Shown: one piece after another, positions 36,456-46,701 of the stretch
Numbering within the stretch: position 1 is the first letter of the stretch
Layout of the letters: each line of letters starts with the position of its first letter
Assembly (NCBI GenBank): GCA_039111635.1
Contig: JBCAQO010000004.1
Span: 1-64,000, forward strand
Source of the DNA: Heterobasidion occidentale
Lineage: Eukaryota; Basidiomycota; Agaricomycetes; Russulales; Bondarzewiaceae
DNA length: 64,000 nucleotides
Direction of reading: 5' to 3'
The notes under the pieces: generated by a model
Database searches by the model: none
Seen by the model: the letters and a program-made list of their open reading frames with translations, nothing else
What the model was told of the DNA's origin: nothing
Position numbers and translations under genes: made by a program

Positions 36456-36944
36456 GGGGGGGGAGGTAGTACCCCCCTCCTGACATAAGCGGTTCACAAT
36501 ATGAAGGTGCACTACCGACGGGCTGGTCTAGGTCACATATTTAGCCAAATAAGCACAAATAGCCTCCTTGCTATATAAACACTTGAAGCTGTGACATGTG
36601 TGACTTTCTCTTTTGACTTCGAACCACCATCATCCTGTAAGTCATTATTTCAACCTTAATTTCGAAAAAAAATCAGATTTTATTCTCACGCTTTGGGAGG
36701 TGGTACCACTTTCCTAACTAAGACATGAGAAAGGCTTAGTCAGGGGGGGATGTGACTTACCCCCCTGACTCAGCTTGCTTGAGTTGAAAAAAAGCCTGAG
36801 CAAGCTTAGTCAGGGGGGGGAAGTAACCTACCCCCCTGACTAAGCACTGTGTTCAGTGTGGAAGACACTTTACTTTTATCAGTCTTTGATTTCTTTAAAA
36901 TAAATCTTAAATGCTCATTTATGTTTGCTTCAGATATTAATAAC
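36456..36944. promoter_or_regulatory. Upstream region of the helicase gene with G/C-run hairpins
   Basis: A hairpin-like GGGGGGGAGGTAGTACCCCCCTCC lies near 36460-36484. At 36735-36845 is a nested palindrome: GCTTAGTCAGGGGGG at the left end, its complement CCCCCCTGACTAAGC at the right end, and inner arms CAGCTTGCT/AGCAAGCTT. Two GT...AG-like pieces (near 36640 and 36900) suggest 5' UTR introns. Confidence 0.55.
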
Positions 36945-39900
36945 ATGTCTACAAACCTTTACAAGATTAAAGCCAAGTCTGATGGTTCAGGACCATGGTT
37001 TGAGCTAACAAGCCCTGAAGGCCGGATTTTCATCTTCAAACGTGCTGATGACAACTACTATTGCCAATGCAGTGCTGATGATCATTCAATGGTTCCTGGA
37101 AGCTTTAAAAGAGGAAAGACCCTTGCAGATCATATGATCAAAATGAAGAGTACATGGTGTGGTTCTGAGCCTGTATTTCCATTCAAGGTTAGTAGCCTTT
37201 TACTTTGGTTCAATTATATTCTCAAATTATAATTATTACAGGCCGGAACCATAGTTGATCCATTGCACTTGCCTAAACGCCTTAGAGATTTACCTGTCAA
37301 TTATCCTATCCCAAACGTAGGCATCATATCTATTATGATTAGATTGTAGAGCTAATTGTTCATCTAGTTGTCTATTCCTCCATTGTCCACAGTTGTTGGG
37401 AACATGAACCATACAATTTTTACGACCGCTTCTCATCATTCACAGTCTTCTTTACTAGTCCAGTCTAACAACGGTGATACTGCTGCGCAACAAGAACAAG
37501 ACGTCGTACCTCAAGAGGAAGACATCGTAATGCAGCCAGTGGAACCTGAAGTTATTGTGGACCAGTATGAGGTATTATAAATTAATTGAGTGTGCTGATT
37601 TTAATATATTAATAAATAACAATAGAGTTCAGAGCCAGACACAGATTTCCTCAATGGCCAATCAAATATTCCAGTGTTTGATGAGGTACCTTTTTATTGA
37701 ATAACTATCTCAAATAATAACTGATTGATAATTTATAGCTTAAATCAGTTTCTATCTTTAGCGAGTATGGTCTTGTTTGCAACATCCGTCTTGGCGCCCT
37801 CCTTTGTATTTCTTGCGGTATCATCGTCACTCCTCAAACTGTTCATGCTCATCTTCAAAATACGCATGACTGGGGTCGCAAGCCTTTTGATGAGGATGCT
37901 TTTATTCAGGCAGTTAATGACAGGGATCTCTCCTATGATTATCCCAATCAGCCAAAGGACCTCTGCATTCAATATGAAGGGCTCAAGTGTATTCAAGGTT
38001 ATAGGTGCGATGTTGATGGCTGTAGTGTCTATCGTGGAACACCCAAGTCAGCCAAGGATCATCATCAGCGTGACCACAAAGACATATCTCTTCCTGGAGC
38101 ATGGCAATCGACTTATATTCAGCGCTGGAACAGTTTTAATCACCGATACTTTCCAGTCATCCCTCGCTCACAAGTCACTCGTCCACATGAAGACATTCTT
38201 CATTCTGTCAAGACTATGCTTGATGACCTTATGGCTCTTGATGTTCATGCGGAAACTGATCGTCGATTGGTAGATCCATTTCTTAACAAAGTTGGCTGGC
38301 ATCTTCACTTTGAGGGACAAGATTTTATCTTTCTTCACAAGCTTGGCGCTGCTCCCATTCACACAGAGTTTCCTGTGCTAAAATCTGGTCTTCTTTATCT
38401 GTTGCGATCAATGACTGTAGAGCTTGGCCTTATCTCAGACTTGGTTAGAAAAAAGTCAATACGGAAGATCGTGCAACTGGGTAAGCTATTCCTTACAATT
38501 TCTAACAACTTGATACTAATACTTGATAATAGCTTGAATCATACACCTTTCAGTGACCATCTTCTTGATGAAACTCTTGAGTCATATATGGTTCCCATCA
38601 TCTCAATCCTTGCAGCCTATCTTCGTGCCAAGCCGACGGACTCATACAAGCTCACAACCACTCCAGCGCTTGAGCAGCATCTTCATCATCTCCGTCAGGC
38701 TCTTACAACCAAGGACCACAAGCTTATTTCTGCTGCGATCGATCCAATTCTGCTAGATTTGTTCACAACATCATGGGAGCCTGCGACTGGTCAAAACCTA
38801 CAAGATCCTGTTATGCGCTGGATAGCGTTATCAATGATCAACAACAAAGGCGCATTCAAACCGGCACCTAGCTGCACACAAACACTTGCACGTCTCACGT
38901 ACATCATTCGTCTGGTTATTTGTCACAAAGTACGACAGCTAGTTTTGGATCCACAAGGCCATCGTATCCAATCAGATGATGTGGCCTTTGCTTCCTTGGC
39001 CAAGTGGACAACCGAGGGCGAAGAAAGCACGTTCAATAGCATCAGGTCGTTACAGCACCTTGCCAGCGCAATCGCACATGCAACTATGGGAGAAATGCGC
39101 ATTTGGTGGACAGATCATGAACATCATACAGAGATGCTCTATCATGGTGAAAAGGTCACGTTAGATGGGCTACGTGCAATGGCAAGGTCAATCATGCATG
39201 CTCAAAAACATCATTCGAGAGGCTATTTGAAGGGATGAAGCTGCGGTGCAAGTACGACACCATTCATGACGATCCTTCCAACCGCGAAGTAGGCTATTGC
39301 TATTTGGACCATCCTCGCAACCGCGAAATCTTTGGAGATCAAGATCGTATGCTGAATGCAGTTCTTATAACTCCTCAAGTACGCGCCAAGTTTGTTACAG
39401 GCTTTCAAGAAGACGGGACAATTATCTGGAACGAGCGGTATTGCAAAGAATGGCTACATCATTATGCGGAATTTGAAGCACAACAAGTCCTTTCGATTGA
39501 GGTACTAGGTGGAGCCGCAAGCCGAATCAGTGAACTTGGTGCCTCTAATCTACGCAATACTTTGACTCGTGACAAGCGCAGCTGTCTGATACTGGACAAA
39601 CATGTTACTCTGATGCGGTATTACACCAAGCGTACTGCGATTGAAGGCCACGACAAAGCAATTCCTACTTCACTTCCTGCCCACACAGCTGATCTCATGA
39701 TTCAAGACCATGCTATTCTTCGTCCATTTGCATTGCGGTTAGCAGCGATTGTCATGAAAAGCAGTCCTGATTGCGTTCGACGATATCGCGATCGCTTGTT
39801 TGTCAACTATGACAGTGATTTTGAGGCCAAGACCATCACCACTCTTATGGGCCGCCATAGTCGAAAGGAAGAGACACTGGGTTGGCCGATGAATGTCAAT

Positions 39901-42757
39901 GCGTACCGTCACATCAATATTGCTTTTCGCCGTCATCATTGCCGACCTATCGAGCACTTAATAGAATCAGACGAGGGAGATACCATTGGTGCTCTTCAAG
40001 CAGGTCACACAGCTAAAGTTGCAAGAGAACACTACGCCATCAGCAATGAGATCATTGAAGGGAAAATTGCGGAGGAGGTTCTTCCTTTATATCTGGACTA
40101 CAGCGGAGACTTTCAGCGAGTGTTGCATATTGTTCCTGGTGGTCAATTTATACACTACAAGAAGGCGATCGATGGCTGGGACAGTTACAAGCCAACCAAG
40201 TCGACTAATTCCACTCCTACACTCGCTCCTTCAACCGCAGTCGCAACCATTGATACCGGTGATATTGTCACTCAGCTTATGCAGCAACTGGGTCCCTTGA
40301 TTACGACCAAGATTGACCAAGGACTTGCGGAGATCAAACAAGCACATAACGAAAGCATGAAGAAAATGAGGCAGCGTTTGAAAACAGGCTAACTAGAACA
40401 ATTGATGAAATGAAGGATCTATCGTCGGGTATTTTGAGCAATGCTTTGGAACAAGTTAAAGCTACAGCAGGACTCTATCGACCACAAGTTCAAGATGAGG
40501 CCTCTATATCAATGCCTGATTGTGGGTAATACTTAATCTCAAGTAAGATAGCTGATTAAAAGTATTTATAGTGGGTGGCTTGCACATACCATCTGGCCCT
40601 TCTTCAATGCAGCAAGATGAAGATGACGATGGTAGACAAGATTTATCCTTATAGCACAACTTATCACTGATATCCAAATAGATGAAGAGAACATGTATGC
40701 AAACCCAGAAGAGTATGATATACCATCAGATATCAGAGAGGTGCCTATTGAAGGAGACGACAACACTGATGAGGAAAGCGAAGAACAAGAAATAGGTAAG
40801 CGAATTACTTAACATGCTTGAATGTTGCTTAAAACAAATTACTGTTTAAAGTGCGACGTGGCATTCATGGAGTTCAAGCTGATTCAGACGTTGCTTTTGA
40901 GCATGCGGCTCTTAATATTTTCCATGATATCTTTCCATCACGGCCTGGAGCATGGAGTTGTCCTGAACAGCGGCAAGCGTTTTTTGCGCTTCTTCACCTT
41001 GAACAAGATGTGATCATGGCGATGGGCATGGGCAGCGGCAAGACGTTTCCTATGATCTTATGTTCACAGCTGGAGCGCAACAAGGCCACCATTGTTATTC
41101 TTCCTTTGATCTCTCTTATGACCGACTATGTGGACAAGTTGACCAAGTGGAAGATACCATTTCACAAATTTGTTGCCAACCATCCTATTATTCCATCTGG
41201 CACACAGCTGATTCTTGCAACAGCCGAGACTACGACAATGCCCTCCTTCAAAAAGGCTTGCATGCTTCACCATCAACAAACTCCTATTGTACGCGCTTGC
41301 TTTGACGAAGCACAGCTTGCACTGTATCAAGCGGACTTTCGCTTTGCTCTTCGAACGGTCTCTAATCTGCGCTTTCATGATGAAATGCAGCTTGTTGTTC
41401 TTTCTGGCACGATGCCTGCGCGTTCTATTCCTGAACTCAAGGAGCGATTCTACCTAACAGACAATGCTATCATCATTCGAACGACAACCAATCGACCTAA
41501 TCTCAAATTTGTTCTCAAGACCTTTAGGCCCTCTGTTGATCTTGCCTCTGTTGTTTCTGAACTGCGACAGACCACTTATAGAATAGAGGATACCACACTA
41601 GACCCTCTGCCCTTTGCGCAAGAAAATGATACTCAAGAGCTTTTAGAGCATGGACCTTGGATTAAACCGTTAACTTGGTTGTACATGGATCAGCCGTATC
41701 ATTCAATTTTCTTTGTGCCAAGATATGAGTTGGGCGAAAGACTTGAGTCGGAGACGGGCAATGCGTTTTACCATGGAGACAATACGAAGCTGACAGAGGC
41801 GGCAAGAGAGGAAATGTTTTATGCTTGGAAGAATAATCCGATTGGGGATATTATAGCGACTTCGGCGATGGGACAGGGTGGAGACTGTCAAGATGTCTAT
41901 CTAGTTGTGCATGTTGACACTCCAACAGGATTAGGATCATGTCTTCAAGAATGTAATCGAGGAGGAAGAGATGGACATGTCTGTGTTTGCTATATTCTTG
42001 CGCAGGACACTAGATCGTGGCGACCCTCGAAGGGCAATCTGGATCACAACGGGGCGATAGACATGCACAAGCTTATTTGGTCATCAAGAGCATGTTTGCG
42101 ATATGCGTTTACTCTATGGGTTGATGGAGTTGGTGTTTGCTGTTTAGATGACGCGGAAATGAGCGATGCTCACATTGCGAAGCATATGGAGAGTCTGAAC
42201 CATATATTCTTCGCAAGTTTAGGATCACGCCGTTTCCTACTACAGATTCAGTGTCTACGAGCCTTGGAAAACGACGTGCTTCGGAGGTTCTAGACTTTGC
42301 GACGGCTTACAAGTGTTCGAAGCGGAGAACGGAAGAAGGATACTCTCACATGGAGGAGTACAATAAGGAGTTAAAAGAGATTGTTTATGCACTAGAGGGA
42401 TGGTGCACTTATTGTTTATCGTTTGGAGAGAAGGTAGGGAAGCACGATGTGTTGGCATGCCCGAAACTATTTCAAAAAGGAATTATGAAGAGGAACGTGT
42501 ACTTGGACTTTAGGCAAAGATTGAAGTACAGATGGGGAAATTACTTGGAAGCTATTTGTCCAAAGTGCCATTTACATTCAGGGAACAACACGGTGCATGT
42601 TGGAGATCTTAGGAATGGGTGTAATCCTTTACACTTGGATCTGATTGGACCTGCTGTATTTGGAGTATATATGTCAGGAGGATTACATGAGGCAGGGAAG
42701 AGATGGTTTGGGATTAAAATGAGTGGAGTACGAGTGAAGGGTATTCGAATTGGTTGA
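36945..42757 (+). CDS. Telomere-linked RecQ-like helicase (TLH) gene, interrupted by frameshifts
   Basis: Assembled from exons whose borders agree in phase: 36945-37187, 37242-37316, 37368-37571, 37626-37685 and 37739 onward, with later introns at 40632-40681 and 40796-40851. Introns are 46-56 bp. Order: N-terminal Cys/His piece, acidic linker, OrsD-type zinc fingers, recombinase-like middle, acidic linker, helicase, Cys-rich tail. Total would be roughly 1,700 residues, usual for fungal TLH proteins. It is AT-richer than the rest of the window and points at the TTAGG tract 315 bp downstream, the usual TLH arrangement. Frame breaks lie at or near 38449-38454, 39204-39208, 40381-40384 and about 42207-42215; one near 40526-40572 is unresolved. 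The first three are A runs where one extra base would restore frame, so this may be a live gene with consensus errors or a young pseudogene. Confidence 0.78.
37739..38215 (+). CDS. TLH, OrsD-type zinc-finger module
   Basis: In frame with the following block, this exon gives EYGLVCNIRLGALLCISCG, then HAHLQNTHDWG, then GYRCDVDGCSVYRG and DHHQRDHKD. Two C2H2-like units (CxxC...HxH/H and CxxxxC...HxxxxH) in this order are typical of the OrsD/DUF3505 module found at the N-terminus of fungal RecQ-like proteins. Probable role: DNA or chromatin binding. The start at 37739 follows a clean 53-bp intron (37686-37738). The TLH role comes from the downstream helicase in the same frame chain. Confidence 0.72.
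38216..40392 (+). CDS. TLH, central tyrosine-recombinase-like region
   Basis: Two overlapping frames (38216-39238 and 39235-40392) that join at an A5 run at 39204-39208. A GTAAGC...TACTAAT...ATAG intron at 38481-38532 is textbook but breaks phase unless the A6 run at 38449-38454 is one base short. The second half carries R (codon 39523-39525, ASRISELG), then K (RYYTKRTA), then YRHINIAFRR (R codon 39907-39909). It ends in LQAGHTAKVAREHYA, with H at 40006-40008 and Y at 40033-40035. This order and the GH...Y ending resemble the R-K-HxxR-H-Y set of tyrosine recombinases, with the first His of HxxR replaced by Asn. Activity is unknown. The C-terminus continues past the stop at 40392 in another frame after the A4 run at 40381-40384. 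Confidence 0.6.
40852..42293 (+). CDS. TLH, RecQ-like superfamily 2 helicase core
   Basis: Exon begins VRRGIHGVQAD after the acceptor at 40851. Helicase motifs in order: a Q-motif-like EQRQAFFAL, Walker A MGMGSGKT, IVILPLISLM (Ia), DEAQ in place of RecQ DEAH/DEVH (CFDEAQLAL), LSGTMP (III), SIFFVPRYELGE and FYHG (IV), IIATSAMGQGGD (V), and QECNRGGRDG (VI), close to RecQ Q..GRAGRDG. The DEAQ box and the extra Gly in motif VI are departures. Expected to be an ATP-dependent 3'-5' DNA helicase acting at chromosome ends. It ends in an out-of-frame stop at 42293; the natural C-terminus lies in the overlapping frame below. Confidence 0.85.
42251..42757 (+). CDS. TLH, C-terminal Cys/His-rich domain
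   Basis: The frame overlaps the helicase exon by 43 bases. It starts SLGKRRASEVLDFATAYK and carries WCTYCLSFGEKVGKHDVLACP, then FRQRLKYRWGNYLEAICPKCHLHSG. The CxxC...H...CP...CxxC...H layout with F/W-R-x-x-x-K/R-Y is the usual tail of TLH-type fungal proteins and probably binds zinc. The break between the frames lies near 42207-42215. The protein ends at KGIRIG. The 315 bp that follow hold nothing recognisable before the TTAGG tract. Confidence 0.65.
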   Translation: MSTSLGKRRASEVLDFATAYKCSKRRTEEGYSHMEEYNKELKEIVYALEGWCTYCLSFGEKVGKHDVLACPKLFQKGIMKRNVYLDFRQRLKYRWGNYLEAICPKCHLHSGNNTVHVGDLRNGCNPLHLDLIGPAVFGVYMSGGLHEAGKRWFGIKMSGVRVKGIRIG

Positions 42758-43071
42758 TGGAGAAGGTAGAGGAAGGAAAGAAAGATCCGAGTCGAATATT
42801 AGGAGTATTTATATGGGCATACAAGTACTATATGAAGAATGTGTTGGAGTAAGAGCATTATGTATTGAATGTAATACGAGTTTATTTGTGATTATAAGAG
42901 TTGATGAATTGTAAAGAGCGGTTGGTATAGTAAGTATTTGTGATAACCGAGAATACGGTTGATTGTTTGAGTGATTGTGTTAGTGGCAAGGGATCAATTA
43001 ACAGTAAGTGATAGAGTCAGGATTAGGGGTTGTGTCAGCGAACCGATAAGTATAGGTGGTATCAGGTGATA
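42758..43071. other. Spacer between helicase gene and TTAGG tract
   Basis: AT/G-rich 3' flank of the helicase gene; no frame or repeat recognised. Confidence 0.5.
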
Positions 43072-43143
43072 GTTAGGTTAGGTTAGGTTAGGTTAGGTTA
43101 GGTTAGGTTAGGTTAGGTTAGGTTAGGTTAGGTTGGTTAGGTT
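43072..43143 (+). repeat. (TTAGG)n telomere-like tract
   Basis: About thirteen GGTTA pentamers with one shortened unit near 43131-43134, running directly into the assembly gap. The G-rich strand reads 5' to 3' toward the gap, as expected for a right-hand chromosome end. The unit is five bases, not the TTAGGG usual in fungi. Confidence 0.9.
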
Positions 43144-43243
43144 NNNNNNNNNNNNNNNNNNNNNNNNNNNNNNNNNNNNNNNNNNNNNNNNNNNNNNNNN
43201 NNNNNNNNNNNNNNNNNNNNNNNNNNNNNNNNNNNNNNNNNNN
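43144..43243. other. Assembly gap (100 N)
   Basis: Exactly 100 unknown bases, a conventional size for a gap of unknown length; it is a scaffold join, not measured sequence. Confidence 0.97.
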
Positions 43244-45715
43244 GAATCTTTTGATGGCCAGGCAGACCATCCTTGTGAGCTTCTCTCCTGCAATTCGTAC
43301 TACCCTGTGGCATAGTTCGGTTTCTGACATTCACATCCCTGCCTCTCCATCCGTTCAAGGATTTTATGCCCTAACTTCTCTGCCACAGCCATGGGCCTTC
43401 CCTTGCCTCCAATCTCTACATCCACAGAACTTGTGGATGCCTTGTCCATGCAGCCAAAGTGTAACACTGACAGCCTGCTGTGCCTCTCGCAATTCAAAAC
43501 GTGGAGGTGCTGCCGCCCTAGATCACGCGCACTCAAGCAGGAGCCCGATCCCCGACAATGGCCTTGCTGGCCTTCTCGATCCTAACTCTATCCCACCCGC
43601 CTCCACTCTTGATGTCCGTTGCCTGTGCGATGAAGTACATGTTCAGTGGCTTCGATGAGTTTATGCCATCTCTTTTCTCTCTCTCCTATTCTCTGAAATG
43701 ATAAAAAGCAGCATTTATAGCGCTACTCTCTCAAAAGCTTCATCAAGCAGTCGACCATCAAGGACTACATGCGGTTGAAGGGCTCGATGCGCAGAACGTT
43801 CGGCAGGGACTGCGCTACTCGTGACCAGTCAGCAAATTATTTCTTCTCCATTCCAGTGTTTCGTCTTCATTGAAATCCCTTCTCGCTAATTGCATCTCTA
43901 GCTACCACATCCTGTTCTCAGGTGGAGTGCTAACGACTCATCCGGCCCATTCTCGATTGATAGGAAGTGGTTGGTACACGGTAAGTTTAAATAGATGATT
44001 TTTTGTGTTTTAATTTGTAATATATTTGCAATAATGATAACGATAAAAATTGATAATAATTGATGCAATAAACTAAAAGAAAATACAAATGATTTCACCC
44101 CTGCTGGTGAGCCTTTTTGAAGATACCAGCCTAGTGAGCCTTATTTTTCAAGACCAGTCTGAGGCTTATTATGACAGACCAGCCCGGTGAGATTCATCAA
44201 CAATTCATCTACCTGGTGGAGTCTTATAAGGATCAACATTCTCAGGTCAAGCACCCTCCGGAGCGGCATCAGGCTGACGGTGGCTGACACGCCTGATGGG
44301 GGCCTTGCTAGCTAGGTCAGATTAATGCAGTTTTTGCCGATGACCCACAACATCAACAAAACTGTCCAAGATTATTCCCCCTTATGGTATCGCGATTCGC
44401 GGCCCAACTTGCAATCCCTTGCCGGCCTTTGCGAGTTGCTGCAAGCCCTTGCAACCTCTAGTTGCTTCGTCGGGAGACATTACAACCCCAGGGTTCCTCA
44501 TCAGGAGAGATTGCAATTCAAGTCCCCTTGTTGAGAGACATTACGAGCTGCAGGTGTCCTTGTTAGGAGACATCGTGAGTGGACCTTCTCGTCAGGAGAA
44601 GTTGCAACTCCAGGTCTCTTTGTCAGGAACATTGTGAGCTTTGGATCTCCTCGTTAGGAGGCATTGCGAGCGCACGTCTCCTTGTCAGGAGACGTGACAT
44701 AAATCATAATATATGGTATGCACTGCAGTGGTCTAACTTTGGATAATGACGAGAATGACCATCTAGTTCGAGGCTACCAACAAGGTCTTCATATTACCCC
44801 TCCAACAGCCGTCCATGTCCTCGTCGCCGCTTGACCCCCTTCTCCTACAACAGAATGACCATCCTCTGCTAAGCTACCCTGGAGACTACCCTTCCGCTCC
44901 CACCACAACAGCAATGGCCACGGCGAAGGCAGCACATAAGTGTACAGTAATAGCGTCTGCTTGCCTGTTTGATTGCAGAACTCTCATTTCGGTACATCTG
45001 CGGCAATGCCTCTGGGAGGACCGCACCTGCAACAGTGTCCTGTACGGGGGACCACACCTGCAACGTCCCCATGTTGACTGTATTGGAGACTGATCCGGCA
45101 ATGATACCTCTGATGGGGACCACGTTGGAGAGGACTCTGCTTTCTGTCCTTAGGATGACACCAAGGGCAAAGCGGATGGGATGAATCTGAATCTCTATGA
45201 TTAAATTTAGATTACCCTGCCATCCCAGCACCACGATTGGCTGGCAAGAATGTATGCAGTGAAGAGCGGTGCACGAGCGGAACAACACGCTCGACTTGGT
45301 ACTATAAGAACGAAATGCGACTTAGACATTTTGAAGTCCGTCACCGTACCACATGACCACAGACGCGTCTCCTCTCCTTATCTTCTCTCTTTCCTCTTGA
45401 CCACCACCATTCTACGCAAAGTCTCTGCATGTACATTATGTTCCTCCTTTCAAAATTACAATACTGCTCAAGGTCTCAAAGCTATCGTGCTACAGCTTGA
45501 ACTGGTAAGTTCCCCAAATATGCCTTGTACGCAAACTGATCTCACATGTACAGTGCATATATGGCGCACTTCTTGTGCATATATGGCATGATGTCATCAA
45601 CAATTGGCCAATCGCTTATACTTGTTGTTACTCGCAGTCAATTTAGTCAATGCCTGTGGGGAAGTGCATATATATCCGGCATTTATAGTAAATGCTACGT
45701 CCTGCACATGTTTCC
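43244..45715. other. Non-coding DNA right of the gap
   Basis: No family-like frame was recognised. Between about 44400 and 44700 a degenerate repeat of roughly 35 bp is visible (TTGTTAGGAGACATTGCGAG, CTCGTCAGGAGAAGTTGCAA and the like). The rest is mixed single-copy sequence up to the element A LTR. Confidence 0.5.
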
Positions 45716-46519
45716 TGTTAAGACCTGGTCTTCGCGCGTGATGTGCCAGGAGGCTCCTGAGTCACTGAGGGACGTGCCAAATCCAAGTACGTCCGATGAA
45801 GGCACCAGCGGCTACTTGAGTGCGTAATTCGGGATGTACGAGGGATTCGTGATGGTATCGCGTCTCCAGGAATGCACAAAGGTTTTCCCACAGATGTGCA
45901 GGTACGACCTGATGCGGACCTGGATGGCAGTAGATATGCTGCCCACTAAAGTCGAGATAGAATACTGCTAGTCCTGTGTAGAACTCAGCCAGTATTGAGA
46001 TGACGACTGAGTGGTTGAGGATGACGATAGAGAGAAGCGCAGGGCAAGTTAAACCGATGCTCAAGCAGATGTTCTATTGACAATCAAGAGTCTGGCCTAT
46101 TGGCAAAGACTATGATATAGCAGAGGTATGGCTAGTACCAAGGTCAAGAGTAAGAACAGGTGGAGAGTAACAAAGGTGAACGAGCTGGCGATACAGGTAT
46201 CTGGCTCGTTCTATATATACGCGATCCGCTTTAGGGCAAGATCTACAGAAGGTCTGTGCTCAAGGCACCAAATAGAAGCAAACGATCAACGATCGGAATG
46301 ATGTAATCTATGATGCGATCAGAGAAGCATGATGCAATCAATGATGTCAGTGATGTAACTGATCGTTAATCCAGGAACGAAAGATAAGATAAGATAACTC
46401 AATGTCTGTTGGTGAAGTCAGGGGTCGGTCACCGGGTATAGGTCATATCCGTTGGTCATAGACCGCGTGTCATATGATCAGGTGATCATATATCATGTGT
46501 TATGAGCCGGCTCTTAACA
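45716..46519 (-). repeat. Element A 3' LTR
   Basis: 804 bp, begins TGTTA and ends TAACA on either strand. It matches 53802-54608 nearly base for base except at its 5' (minus-strand) tip. It contains a 100-codon minus-strand ORF (45762-46064) shared with the other copy. Confidence 0.92.
45762..46064 (-). CDS. LTR-embedded ORF, element A
   Basis: 100 codons, MSIGLTCPALLSIVILNHS, then EFYTGLAVFYLDF, then VVPAHLWENLCAFLE, then AFIGRTWIWHVPQ and a stop. The other A LTR carries it with one change (53848-54150). The ORF in B-type LTRs (55044-55370, 61799-62125) shows the same landmarks: FYTGLA.F, VP.H..E.L...L, and an aromatic FI.W-type end. Conservation across two LTR families that otherwise differ suggests coding function. 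No known family recognised; it might be a 5' exon of the gag leader. Confidence 0.55.
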   Translation of the reverse strand: MSIGLTCPALLSIVILNHSVVISILAEFYTGLAVFYLDFSGQHIYCHPGPHQVVPAHLWENLCAFLETRYHHESLVHPELRTQVAAGAFIGRTWIWHVPQ

Positions 46520-46533
46520 CCACCCCCTTTCTA
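46520..46533 (-). promoter_or_regulatory. Element A polypurine tract
   Basis: On the minus strand AGAAAGGGGGTGG sits directly before the 3' LTR start, the expected place for the plus-strand primer of reverse transcription. Confidence 0.75.
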
Positions 46534-46701
46534 ACCTCGGCCTCACATATAGCGCAATGGGTAATGGTCGGTTGGGTTGTGCGATATGTAGGCCAAGGCA
46601 GAAGTCGGGTAGTGCTTTGCAATGATAGAGTGGGGATTGACTAGGCGTGAGTCAGGCGAAGGGGAAAGCATAATGATGCGTGGTCCGGGACGTTGGTTTG
46701 A

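Noticed and set aside
38481..38532. Textbook intron (GTAAGC, TACTAAT, ATAG) accepted as is
   Set aside because: Splicing it breaks the frame unless the upstream A6 run is one base short, so the exon model is given as uncertain.
43118..43358. Frames that cross the N gap
   Set aside because: They contain about 34 unknown residues over the 100-N gap and have no evidential value.
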